Source of the DNA: Gammaproteobacteria bacterium
GTDB lineage: Bacteria > Pseudomonadota > Gammaproteobacteria > JAJPIJ01
Assembly (NCBI GenBank): GCA_022072255.1
Contig: JAJVHZ010000076.1
Span: 62,001-126,000 of the forward strand
Length of the DNA stretch: 64,000 bases
Reading direction: 5' to 3'
Numbering within the stretch: position 1 is the first letter of the stretch; the number at the start of each line of letters is the position of its first letter. Made by a program: the position numbers and the translations under genes. Shown piece after piece: positions 16,652-24,775 of the stretch. The notes below the pieces were generated by a model. That model was not told the DNA's origin. It was given only the letters and a program-made list of their open reading frames with translations, and made no database searches.

Positions 16652-17923
16652 ATGAAACACCTCATCATCGGTGCCGGACCGTCGGGCGTCATCGCGGCCG
16701 AGACGCTGCGCAAGCTGCAGCCCGAGGCGAGCGTGACCATCGTCGGCGACGAAGCCGAGCCGCCCTACTCGCGCATGGCCCTGCCCTACCTGCTGATCCG
16801 CAAGGTCGGCGAGGAAGGCACCTACCTGCGCAAGAACGCGGGTCACTACGATCGCCTGCGCATCGACGTCAAACGCGATCGCGTGACGGGCGTCGATACC
16901 ACAGGCAGGAAGGTGCAGCTCGCCGGCGGCGGCGCGCTCGCCTACGACAAGCTGCTGCTCGCCACCGGCTCGCGCCCGGTCTCGCCGCCCATCCCGGGCA
17001 TGGCCCTGCCGGGCATCTACCCGTGCTGGACGCTGACGGACGCCCGGCACATCGCCAGGGGCGCGGTGCCGGGAGCGAAGGTCGTGCTCATGGGCGCGGG
17101 TTTCATCGGCTGCATCATCCTCGAGGCCCTGGCGAAACGTGGCGTCGATCTCACCGTGGTCGAAATGGCCGACCGCATGGTACCGCGCATGATGAACAAC
17201 ATCGCCGGCAACCTCATCAAGAGGTGGTGCGAGGAGAAGGGCGTGCACGTGCACACCTCCACCAGGGTGGTGGCGATCGAGCCGGGGACTGGCGGGCGCA
17301 GGTTCGCGGTACGCCTGGACGGCGGCACGGTGCTGGCCGCCGATCTCATCATCTCCGCCACCGGCGTGAAGCCCAATGTGGAGTTCCTCGAGGGCAGCGG
17401 CGTCAAGACCGATCACGGCATACTCATCGATCGCCAGATGCAGACCAGCAATCCGGATGTGTACGCCGCGGGTGACGTGGCGCAGGGCCTGGACTTCTCC
17501 ACCGGGGAGTACTCGGTACAGGCCATACAGCCCACGGCGGCCGACCACGGACAGCTCGCGGCGCGCAACATGGGCGGGCGGCGGGGTGCCATCCACCGCG
17601 GCAGCGTCAACATGAACGTGCTCGACACCCTCGGCCTCATCTCCAGCTCGTTCGGATTGTGGATGGGCGCGAAGGACGGCGAGAGCACGGAGCTCTGCGA
17701 CCCGGGCCGGTACCGTTACCTCAATCTGCAGTTCGAGGACGACGTGCTGGTGGGCGCCACCAGCCTGGGCCTCACCGAGCACGTCGGTGTGCTGCGCGGG
17801 CTGATCCAGACCAGGACCCGCCTGCGCGAATGGAAGGACAAGCTGGTGAAGGACCCGACCCGCATCATGGAGGCCTACCTGGGCAGCACCCAGGCAGTGG
17901 GCTTCAACGCCGGTCTCATCTGA
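16652..17923 (+). CDS. FAD/NAD subunit of the aldehyde oxidoreductase (AorC-like)
   Basis: A 423-residue pyridine-nucleotide oxidoreductase. FAD-binding GAGPSGVIAAETL is at the N-terminus, the NAD-binding GAGFIGCIILEAL is near residue 150, and YAAGDVAQG (about residue 270) is the second FAD contact. No CxxxxC redox disulfide is seen, so it is a ferredoxin/NAD reductase-type flavoprotein, not a disulfide reductase. The start codon lies 1 bp after the stop of the tungsten subunit gene, so coupling is tight. In Aromatoleum the matching subunit gives the enzyme its NAD-reducing activity. Confidence 0.88.
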   Translation: MKHLIIGAGPSGVIAAETLRKLQPEASVTIVGDEAEPPYSRMALPYLLIRKVGEEGTYLRKNAGHYDRLRIDVKRDRVTGVDTTGRKVQLAGGGALAYDKLLLATGSRPVSPPIPGMALPGIYPCWTLTDARHIARGAVPGAKVVLMGAGFIGCIILEALAKRGVDLTVVEMADRMVPRMMNNIAGNLIKRWCEEKGVHVHTSTRVVAIEPGTGGRRFAVRLDGGTVLAADLIISATGVKPNVEFLEGSGVKTDHGILIDRQMQTSNPDVYAAGDVAQGLDFSTGEYSVQAIQPTAADHGQLAARNMGGRRGAIHRGSVNMNVLDTLGLISSSFGLWMGAKDGESTELCDPGRYRYLNLQFEDDVLVGATSLGLTEHVGVLRGLIQTRTRLREWKDKLVKDPTRIMEAYLGSTQAVGFNAGLI

Positions 17924-18004
17924 CAGCCTCCGCGCGCGGATCCGGACACTGCTGGCCTGGCACTGCCGAGAGGATCCGCGCGCTCCGCCGGAGCGATGCT
18001 GCAC

Positions 18005-18256
18005 ATGAAAGTGAAGTTCAAACTCTACGCCACGCTGAGCGATTTCCTGCCGAGCGAGGCATGCGATCACCAGATCGATGCCGAGGTCGCGGCGGGCACG
18101 ACACCGAACCAGATGATCGACAGCCACGGCGTGCCACGCAGACTCGCGCATCTGGTGGTGCTCAATGGCGTCTACGTCCCCCCTTCCGAACGCGACCGGG
18201 CGATACTGCGGGACGGCGACACGCTGGCGGTGTGGCCGCCGGTGGCCGGCGGTTGA
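18005..18256 (+). CDS. MoaD/ThiS-like sulfur carrier (AorD-like)
   Basis: An 83-residue beta-grasp protein (86 if ATG 17996 is used) beginning KVKFKLYATLSDFLP and ending VAGG. The C-terminal GG is the site adenylated and thiocarboxylated in MoaD, so it can donate sulfur for the dithiolene of the pterin. A MoaD homologue is part of the Aromatoleum-type operon, and this position, 81 bp after the FAD subunit, matches. No MoaE is in the window. The shorter start resembles most MoaD N-termini, although GGAG lies closest to ATG 17996. Confidence 0.85.
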   Translation: MKVKFKLYATLSDFLPSEACDHQIDAEVAAGTTPNQMIDSHGVPRRLAHLVVLNGVYVPPSERDRAILRDGDTLAVWPPVAGG

Positions 18257-18300
18257 GGAGCGAAAGACCGGCTGCGGATGGCGGAGGCGGGCCTTCCGCG

Positions 18301-18600
18301 TTGCACGGCGGGGAGATCCACCGCGTCGAATATCTGATGAGCCTGGACGAGCCGGAATTTCTCCGGCTGCTGCCGATCGCCCTGGCCGGCCGCGGCTACC
18401 GGCTGGGGCCGGGGTCCGTGGAGACGGGTGAGGGCCGGGAACGTATCACGATCCGCCACGCGGATGCCCCGCCGCTGCAGGTCGCCTCATTGCGTCTGCC
18501 CCGACTGCGGGTGACATTCGAGTTCCAGGATTGCAGCCGCGCGCACGCCGCGCAATTTCTCGAGGGGTTCCTCACGCACTACCGGCGTGGCGGCGGCTGA
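18301..18600 (+). CDS. Small protein of unknown function at the end of the aldehyde oxidoreductase operon
   Basis: An open frame on the operon strand whose last 95 or so residues look protein-like: EPEFLRLLPIALAGRGYRL, then DGxx-like polar strands, SLRLPRLRVTFEF, and a C-terminal basic tail ending RRGGG. Candidate starts are TTG 18301 (99 aa) and ATG 18337 (87 aa); a GGAGG lies about 15 bp before the TTG. I do not recognise the family. It follows the MoaD-like gene by about 45 bp and stops 11 bp before the convergent coiled-coil gene. A role in assembly or cofactor insertion is only a guess from position. Confidence 0.5.
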   Translation: MHGGEIHRVEYLMSLDEPEFLRLLPIALAGRGYRLGPGSVETGEGRERITIRHADAPPLQVASLRLPRLRVTFEFQDCSRAHAAQFLEGFLTHYRRGGG

Positions 18601-18611
18601 TTTGGCGGGGC

Positions 18612-20195
18612 TCAGTGGCGGTCCGCGCGCAGACGCTTGCCCTGCTGCCCCGGCATCACGTCCGGCCGCGCCAGCTCTGCCGCCTGGCGCACCCAGTTCT
18701 CCCGATAGACGCGCTTGCCGAAGTTCGGCAGATGTCGAGCCACCCAGGCCAGTTCCTCCGGCGACCATTGGGCGATCTGGGCAAAGAAATAGAAACCGTT
18801 GCGATGCAGCCAGCGTTCGTTCACCGGTCCGACCCCGCCGATGGCCTTGAGATCGTCCGGTCGCTGACCGTCGGCCAGTTCGCGGCCGGCCGGCCTGCTG
18901 CCATCGCCGGCGGCGAGGACCAGGCGTTCGAGTTCCTCCGCGGAGAGCCCCGCGGCCATGGACGGCACGCAGGCGTCCCCGGTCGCGCCGGTAGCGCGCG
19001 CCCCCCCGCCTTCAGACGCCGGGACCTCGCGTCGATGAACGCTCGCGGCGGCCGGGATCGGCCGCTCGGCGATCGCCGCTGGCGCATCGCTCGCCTGCGG
19101 TCCGGCAATGCGCTGCCCGGCCCGCTCCGGCTCGTACCGCCGCGACGCCTCGTGCTCCGCCGCGGCTGCGGCCAGGTGGTGCGAATCCGTCAGTTCCACA
19201 CGCACTCCGTGTTCCTCCCCGGCGACCGTCGCCAGCCGGCCGCGGGCCTCGGCGAGCTGCGCTCGCAGCTCCGCGGATACCGCCTGCTGCTCCTGCTCGC
19301 GCGCGCTGGCCGCGGCCAGCGCCTGACGGGTGTCCTCGAGCTCCACGCGCAATCCCTCGAGTTCGCGTCCTGACGGACCGCCGCCGATGACCTCCAGCTC
19401 CGCGCGCACCGCCAGCTCGGTCTGCAGCGACGAGCTCAGTCGTGCCTCGAGTTCCTTGAATGCAACGCTCAGGCGGGCGTTCTCCTCCAGCAGTTCCTGC
19501 GCCTGCCTGCGCGCCGAGGTTTCCGCGGCGAGGGACTGATCCAGTTCCCCGCGCAGGGACTGTTCCACGGCGTGGGTCGCGGCGAGCCGCTCCGCGCCCT
19601 CCTCGAGCTCACGCCGCGCCTCTTCCAGCTCGCCGCTCAGCCGCTGCTCGCGCATGCGGATCGCGGCGCTGGCCGCCTGCAGCTCGGCATAGGCCTCCGC
19701 CAGCTCCGCGGCGACCTCCTCCTCGCGCCGGCGCGCCTCCTGCTCCGCGGCCTTCATGGCCTTGCGTGCCTCGATGATCTCGGCGAACAGCGTGTCGACC
19801 TCCTCCCGGCTGATCGCCGGCTCGCTGCTCGACGGCGCGCGATCCGGCTGGGCGGCGTGCGCCGCGGTCAGCCGGGCTATCCGCTCGTCGCGATCGCGCA
19901 ATAGCGCCTCGAGTTCGCCGATGCGGCCGCCGAGATCGGCCTGCAACCGTTCACGCTCGCGGCGCAGCTCGCTCTCCGCGTGCACCGCGCGCTGCGCTTC
20001 CCGGTCGCGCTCGGCCTCGATGTCTGCAGGTGGCTGGCGCGGCACATCCGCTTCCTCGGCCGCCGTCTCCCCCGCGCCCGCGTCGGCGGAGTCGGCCGCG
20101 GCGTAGGCGCCCGTGCGGCGCAGCCAGTACCCAAACGCGGTGCCGAGCACGACGGCCGCAAGCAGGTACGGCCACCATTGTGTAATCACGTCCAT
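18612..20195 (-). CDS. Membrane-anchored coiled-coil protein with C-terminal helix-hairpin-helix-like domain
   Basis: A 527-residue protein. One N-terminal membrane helix (WWPYLLAAVVLGTAFGYWL) is followed by a long segment of about 300 residues rich in A, E, R, L and Q with heptad character, so a coiled coil is likely. The C-terminus has DDLKAIGGVGPVNERWLHR and FAQIAQWSPEELAWVA, which match the helix-hairpin-helix-like domain found at the end of several respiratory-complex-associated and hypothetical proteins. Such domains often bind nucleic acid, but this is not shown here. ATG 20195 has GAGGA 8 bp before it. It is convergent with the aldehyde oxidoreductase operon. Function unknown. Confidence 0.65.
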   Translation of the reverse strand: MDVITQWWPYLLAAVVLGTAFGYWLRRTGAYAAADSADAGAGETAAEEADVPRQPPADIEAERDREAQRAVHAESELRRERERLQADLGGRIGELEALLRDRDERIARLTAAHAAQPDRAPSSSEPAISREEVDTLFAEIIEARKAMKAAEQEARRREEEVAAELAEAYAELQAASAAIRMREQRLSGELEEARRELEEGAERLAATHAVEQSLRGELDQSLAAETSARRQAQELLEENARLSVAFKELEARLSSSLQTELAVRAELEVIGGGPSGRELEGLRVELEDTRQALAAASAREQEQQAVSAELRAQLAEARGRLATVAGEEHGVRVELTDSHHLAAAAAEHEASRRYEPERAGQRIAGPQASDAPAAIAERPIPAAASVHRREVPASEGGGARATGATGDACVPSMAAGLSAEELERLVLAAGDGSRPAGRELADGQRPDDLKAIGGVGPVNERWLHRNGFYFFAQIAQWSPEELAWVARHLPNFGKRVYRENWVRQAAELARPDVMPGQQGKRLRADRH

Positions 20196-20551
20196 GGAGT
20201 CGTCCTCATACGGGTTGGTCCCCCGAAAACAGGCTTGCGCATAAACCCGGTTCCCCTCGCAGGACCCGTGCCACGTGGCCGGCAGGGCCCAGCCCGCCTC
20301 GCGGCGGGAACCGGCCGCGATGCGACTTCAACGGTAGCCGCGCGGCCGGGGCGATATCTGCGGAGGTGGTCAGGAAACGGCGTGTCGGCGAGGGCGATGC
20401 CGTCGCGCTCACCCGGACGCGGCCATTGAATCATGCCCCTGCGGATCGCGGAAAGTCCCCGTGCCCGCCGTGGCGGTCGGATCCAGGCCCGTGGACGCCC
20501 CCCGCCGGGGTGCAGCCGCGCAACCGGCGCGAGGCCCTGGCGCGCGCGCCC
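20196..20551. other. Intergenic region without a recognisable gene
   Basis: About 356 bp between the start of the coiled-coil gene and the stop of hemN. Short GC-rich inverted repeats occur, but I see no tRNA, no U-tract terminator and no open frame with a ribosome-binding site. It must contain the promoter of the coiled-coil gene; no clear -10 or -35 stands out. Confidence 0.4.
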
Positions 20552-21946
20552 TCAGACCACGCGCGAATAGCGCGGCCGATCGTCGCCGTGCTGGGTCAGG
20601 TAACGATCGAAGACCATGCAGATGTTGCGGATGAGCAGGCGCCCGCGCGGCAGGACTTCGATGCGCGCCCCGTCGAGCGCCAGCAACCCGTCGGCCCGCA
20701 TGCCCTCCAGCACCCGCAGCTCGTCGGCGAAATACCGGTCGAAGCGGACCCCGAAGCGCGCCTCGACGGCGGCCATATCGAGCTCGAAATTGCAGATGAG
20801 CTGCATGATGACCGCGCGCCGCAGCTCATCGTCGTCGTTGAGCTCCACGCCGCGGAACACCGCCAGACCACCTTCATCGATGCGCGCCTGGTAACGGGCA
20901 AGCTCGCGCTCGTTCTGGCAGTAGACGTTGCCGATGCGGCTGATGGCGGAGACGCCCAGCCCGACGATATCGCAGTGATCGTGGGTCGAATAACCCTGAA
21001 AGTTCCGCGACAGGCGTCCCTGGCGCTGCTCGACGGCGAGCTCATCGTGCGGCAGCGCGAAGTGATCCATGCCGATGTAGACGTAGCCCGCCGCCGTCAG
21101 CCTCTCGACCGTGCGCGCGAGCATGTGCAGCTTCTGAGCCGGCTCGGGCAGCTGCGACTCGTCGATCTGCCGCTGCACCTTGAACATGTGCGGCAGGTGC
21201 GCATAGTTGAACACCGAGATCCGATCCGGCGCGGCCTCAATCACCAGCTCGAGCGTGCGATCGAAACTCGCCACGGTCTGCAGCGGCAGCCCGTAGATGA
21301 GATCGATGCTGATTGATCGGAATCGCGCCGCACGGGCGGCCTCGATCACCGCCATGGTCTGCTCCGCCGGCTGTATGCGGTTTACGGCCGCCTGCACCCG
21401 GCTGTCGAAGTCCTGCACGCCGAGGCTGACACGGTTGAAGCCGAGCTCGCGCAGAAACGCGACGTCCTCGGCGCTCACGGTACGCGGATCGATCTCGATG
21501 GAGGACTCCGCGCTGCCGTCTTCCACCACGGTGAAATGTTCGCGCGTGGCCTGCATGAGCCGCTGCATCTGCTCGCGGGACAGGTAGGTCGGCGTGCCGC
21601 CGCCCCAGTGCAACTGCTCGACCCTGCGGGAGCGATCGAACAACGTGCCCTGGCGTGTGACCTCCTTGAGCAACCGCTGCAGGTACTGCTCCGCCCGGGC
21701 GCGATTGGCCGTCACCACCTTGTTGCACGCGCAGTAGTAACAGACGGTGGCGCAGAACGGGATGTGGAAGTACAGCGACAGCGGCGCCGGGATGAGATCG
21801 CCGTTGGTCACGGCCGCGGCGTCCCGATACTCGTCCTCGCCGAAGCCGGCGTGGAACTGCACCGCGGTGGGATAGGAGGTGTAGCGCGGGCCCTGGCGAT
21901 CGTAGCGCTGGATGAGGTCGCTATCGAAAACGGCCGTGGTCTGCAT
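20552..21946 (-). CDS. hemN: Oxygen-independent coproporphyrinogen III oxidase
   Basis: A 464-residue radical-SAM enzyme that decarboxylates coproporphyrinogen III to protoporphyrinogen IX without oxygen. The SAM cluster ligands are C65, C69 and C72 in CATVCYYC. GPRYTSYPTAVQF near the N-terminus and HWGGGTPTYL are HemN hallmarks that separate it from the HemW chaperone. The length is close to E. coli HemN (457 aa). ATG 21946 is chosen, 11 codons inside the longest frame, with GAGGCG upstream. An FNR/ANR-type site lies 80-93 bp upstream, as expected for an anaerobically induced gene. Confidence 0.95.
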   Translation of the reverse strand: MQTTAVFDSDLIQRYDRQGPRYTSYPTAVQFHAGFGEDEYRDAAAVTNGDLIPAPLSLYFHIPFCATVCYYCACNKVVTANRARAEQYLQRLLKEVTRQGTLFDRSRRVEQLHWGGGTPTYLSREQMQRLMQATREHFTVVEDGSAESSIEIDPRTVSAEDVAFLRELGFNRVSLGVQDFDSRVQAAVNRIQPAEQTMAVIEAARAARFRSISIDLIYGLPLQTVASFDRTLELVIEAAPDRISVFNYAHLPHMFKVQRQIDESQLPEPAQKLHMLARTVERLTAAGYVYIGMDHFALPHDELAVEQRQGRLSRNFQGYSTHDHCDIVGLGVSAISRIGNVYCQNERELARYQARIDEGGLAVFRGVELNDDDELRRAVIMQLICNFELDMAAVEARFGVRFDRYFADELRVLEGMRADGLLALDGARIEVLPRGRLLIRNICMVFDRYLTQHGDDRPRYSRVV

Positions 21947-22025
21947 GGTGTGTTCGCCTCCTCCGTTGTGCCCAGGCACGCGGGCGTCTGGCCCGCGTAT
22001 TTACGCACCAACCGCCGGCGGCGCT

Positions 22026-22039
22026 TTGACACAGATCAA
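22026..22039 (-). promoter_or_regulatory. FNR/ANR-type box upstream of hemN
   Basis: The sequence TTGACACAGATCAA matches the FNR consensus TTGAT-N4-ATCAA at nine of ten defined positions. It lies 80-93 bp upstream of the hemN start in a 190-bp intergenic region. hemN is FNR/ANR-activated in E. coli-related bacteria and Pseudomonas, so anaerobic control is a reasonable inference. Confidence 0.6.
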
Positions 22040-22136
22040 CCGGCTTCAGGCGCATGACCGGCTGATGCGTCGCCGCTCCGCGATTCATCCGCACCGGATG
22101 CCAGGCGGCCAATGCGGTGCCGCTCGTCCCGTCCTG

Positions 22137-24047
22137 CTATGACTGCCGGAAGAACTCGCGCACGTCCTCGATCCGTTGCGTACGCCGCATGGCCGGCAGC
22201 GCCGCCAGGAACACCTTGCCGTAGGGCCTGCTGCGCAACCGCGGGTCACACAGGCAGAGCACGCCCCGGTCGTGCACGTCGCGGATGAGCCGGCCCACGC
22301 CCTGCTTCAGCGCGATCACCGCCTCCGGGAGCTGATAGTCGCGGAAGGCGTTCACGCCGCGGTGCGTGAGCGCGCGGATCCGCGCCTGGGTCATCGGGTC
22401 CTCGGGCGCCGCGAACGGCAGCTTGTCGATGACGACGCAGGAGAGCGCCTCGCCGCGCACGTCCACGCCCTCCCAGAAGCTCGCCGTCCCGAGCAGCACC
22501 GAGTTCGGCGTGGCGCGGAATCGCTCCAACAGCTCCGCGCGCGGCATCTCGCCCTGCGCGAACAACGGAAAGTCGACCCGCGCGCGCAGCAGCTCGTGGG
22601 CCGCGCGCAGCGCGCGGTGGCTGGTGAAGAGCAGGAACGCGCGGCCGCGGCTCGCCTGCAGCACCGGCAGCGCAGCCTCGACCACCGCCGCGGTATACCC
22701 ATGCTGGCGCGGGTCGAGCGCGATCGCGGGCAGGTACAACAGTGCCTGGCGCGCGTAATCGAACGGGCTCTCCACGCGCCGCGTGCCCGCGTTCAGCAGC
22801 CCGAGCTGGCGGGTGAAATAGCTGAAATCCTCGCGCACGGCGAGCGTGGCGGAGGTGTAGATCTGTGCGCATGGCTGCGCTCCGACCCGCTGCTGAAACA
22901 GGGAGGCGATGTCCAGCGGCGTGGCATGGAGCGTGAATCCGCGCGTGCTGGTCTCGAACCAGTGCACGGTCTCCTCCCCGGCCTCGCCGTCGAACTGCCG
23001 CAGTTCACCGCTCAATTGCGTGCAGTGCTTCAGCGTGTTGGCCAGCATCGGGCCGCGCTCGGCCATGGCCTCGAGCTGACCCTGGAGCCCACGCAGACTG
23101 GCGGCGAGCGCGACCATGGCCTCACCCACGGCCTGCCGGCCGCGCACCGTCGACCATTCCGTGCGCGTCTCGCCCTGGCCGAGCGCAAGGCGCAGATCGC
23201 GCGCGCCCTTCTCGACCCGGTGGGCCGCCTCGCGGATCGCCGTTGCGTCGCCCGCCTCGCCGAGCTGCGCCTGCACCGCATCCCTTGCCAGATCGACGAG
23301 CTGGCGGCTGCTGACGGCGCTGCCAAAGAACTGCGCCGCGGTCTCCGGCAGTTGATGCGCCTCGTCGAAGATGACGGCGTCCGCGCCCGGCAGCACGTCG
23401 CCGAAGCCGGTTTCCTTGAGCGCGGCATCGGCGAGATACAGGTGATGATTCACCACCACGACCTCGGCGGCCTGCGCCTCGCGTCGTGCCCTGACCACCC
23501 AGCACTCCTGGAAGTGGCGGCACTCCCCGCCCAGGCAGTTCTCCGCCGTGGAGGTCACCAGCGGCCACACCGGCGCATCCTCCGGCACCTCGTCGACCTC
23601 GGCCACGTCGCCGCTGCGGGTGCGCGCGGCCCAGGCCTGCACCTTCAGCAGCGCCGCCTGCGTGGTCCTGCCGGGGCTGCCCTCGGCCAGCGCCCGCTGC
23701 AGCCGGTGTATGCACAGGTAGTTGGCACGCCCCTTCAACAGCGCAACGGTGACCGGCACCTGCAGTGCCCTGCGCACGACGGGAAGGTCGCGGTGAAAGA
23801 GCTGATCCTGCAGCGTCCGGGTGCCGGTGGAGACGATCACCCGTTGGCCGGAGAGCAGTGCCGGCACCAGGTACGCGAAGGTCTTGCCGACTCCGGTGCC
23901 GGCCTCGCAGACCAGGGCCGAGCGCCGGGCGATCGCCTCGGCGACGCTCCCGGCCATCTCCTGCTGGCCGGCCCGCACGGAAAATCCGGGGATCGCCGCC
24001 GCCAGCGGGCCATGCTCGCCGAGCAGTTCGGCACAGGATGCGGTCAT
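22137..24047 (-). CDS. DinG/YoaA-type Fe-S DNA helicase
   Basis: A 636-residue superfamily 2 helicase, the same length as E. coli YoaA. Walker A is EAGTGVGKT (K55), the DEAH box is FDEAHQLPE, and the four Fe-S cysteines lie in CIHRLQRA, then CLGGECRHFQEC, in the XPD-like position. C-terminal motifs ASFWEGVDVRGE and QGVGRLIRD complete the ATPase. YoaA is a 5'-3' helicase that works with DNA polymerase III subunit chi in DNA damage tolerance. ATG 24047 is chosen because it restores the family length; the frame is open to 24161. It is 67 bp downstream of the next minus-strand gene. Confidence 0.9.
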   Translation of the reverse strand: MTASCAELLGEHGPLAAAIPGFSVRAGQQEMAGSVAEAIARRSALVCEAGTGVGKTFAYLVPALLSGQRVIVSTGTRTLQDQLFHRDLPVVRRALQVPVTVALLKGRANYLCIHRLQRALAEGSPGRTTQAALLKVQAWAARTRSGDVAEVDEVPEDAPVWPLVTSTAENCLGGECRHFQECWVVRARREAQAAEVVVVNHHLYLADAALKETGFGDVLPGADAVIFDEAHQLPETAAQFFGSAVSSRQLVDLARDAVQAQLGEAGDATAIREAAHRVEKGARDLRLALGQGETRTEWSTVRGRQAVGEAMVALAASLRGLQGQLEAMAERGPMLANTLKHCTQLSGELRQFDGEAGEETVHWFETSTRGFTLHATPLDIASLFQQRVGAQPCAQIYTSATLAVREDFSYFTRQLGLLNAGTRRVESPFDYARQALLYLPAIALDPRQHGYTAAVVEAALPVLQASRGRAFLLFTSHRALRAAHELLRARVDFPLFAQGEMPRAELLERFRATPNSVLLGTASFWEGVDVRGEALSCVVIDKLPFAAPEDPMTQARIRALTHRGVNAFRDYQLPEAVIALKQGVGRLIRDVHDRGVLCLCDPRLRSRPYGKVFLAALPAMRRTQRIEDVREFFRQS

Positions 24048-24114
24048 CCGGGCGGTGGCGCCGCCGAGACCCCTTCGAACGCCGGCGCGTTGCGCGCCGG
24101 CTCGCGGTTCGGGC

Positions 24115-24690
24115 TTATCGCGCGCTGGTGTTGTCCCAGATTCCATCGTCCTCCAGGCCATGTTCGCGCGTCCACAGCATGCGGCCGATGATCTTGAAGC
24201 GGGCGACGGAGATCATGCCGCGGGCCGTGCGCTTGCTGGCGGACGGGTCGTTGAGGGTCTCCACCAGGACCTCGCGATCGGCCTCGTGGATCTCCACCGG
24301 CTCGTAGTTCTCGTCCATGAGCACCAGGACGACATAGTCCCATGGCTGCTCGAGCTTCAACTGGCCGAGGCGATGGCCGGTCTTGCTGTCATCGAAGATC
24401 GCCCGCCCCTTGACCTGCACGCGCTCGACCCCCCCCGCGCGCTCGCGGATGGCATCGTAGCCGGCGGCGCTGCTCTCCGCCGGCTTCAGGCCAAGCAGGC
24501 GGATGGCGTCCTGCACCGCGATCTCGGCGGTCACGGGCAGCGTCTTGCCGGTCGCGCGGCGGTAATCCGCGGCCAGCCGCCGTGCCTCACCCACCAGTCG
24601 ATCGATGGAGTAAACCGTCGTCACCCTGCGCCCCCGATACGTCACCCTCTCGCGCGGGGCCCGCAACGCGCCACCACGCATCGAATTCAA
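24115..24690 (-). CDS. Uncharacterised protein with nuclease-like VQVKGR motif
   Basis: A 191-residue protein I cannot name. A helical N-terminal half includes IAVQDAIRLLGL, then a compact domain holds VERVQVKGRAIFDD, RLGQLKLEQPWDYVVLVLMD, EPVEIHEADR and ISVARFKIIGR. The arrangement of acidic and VQVKGR residues on adjacent strands resembles PD-(D/E)XK folds, and similar stand-alone proteins are widespread as hypothetical proteins. The ATG at 24690 gives an Arg-rich leader; a GTG at 24624 (residue 23) may be the real start. Nuclease activity is a guess. Confidence 0.55.
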   Translation of the reverse strand: MNSMRGGALRAPRERVTYRGRRVTTVYSIDRLVGEARRLAADYRRATGKTLPVTAEIAVQDAIRLLGLKPAESSAAGYDAIRERAGGVERVQVKGRAIFDDSKTGHRLGQLKLEQPWDYVVLVLMDENYEPVEIHEADREVLVETLNDPSASKRTARGMISVARFKIIGRMLWTREHGLEDDGIWDNTSAR

Positions 24691-24775
24691 TCATACCGGA
24701 TTTGCACGTAGGCCATTGAGTTTCTTCGTATGCGCCGCATGGATCTCAAGAACTTTCGCAGCTCGGCCGGCGCCC

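Noticed and set aside
21309-21322. A partial FNR-like match inside hemN
   Set aside because: Half of the symmetric site is missing and it lies within coding sequence.
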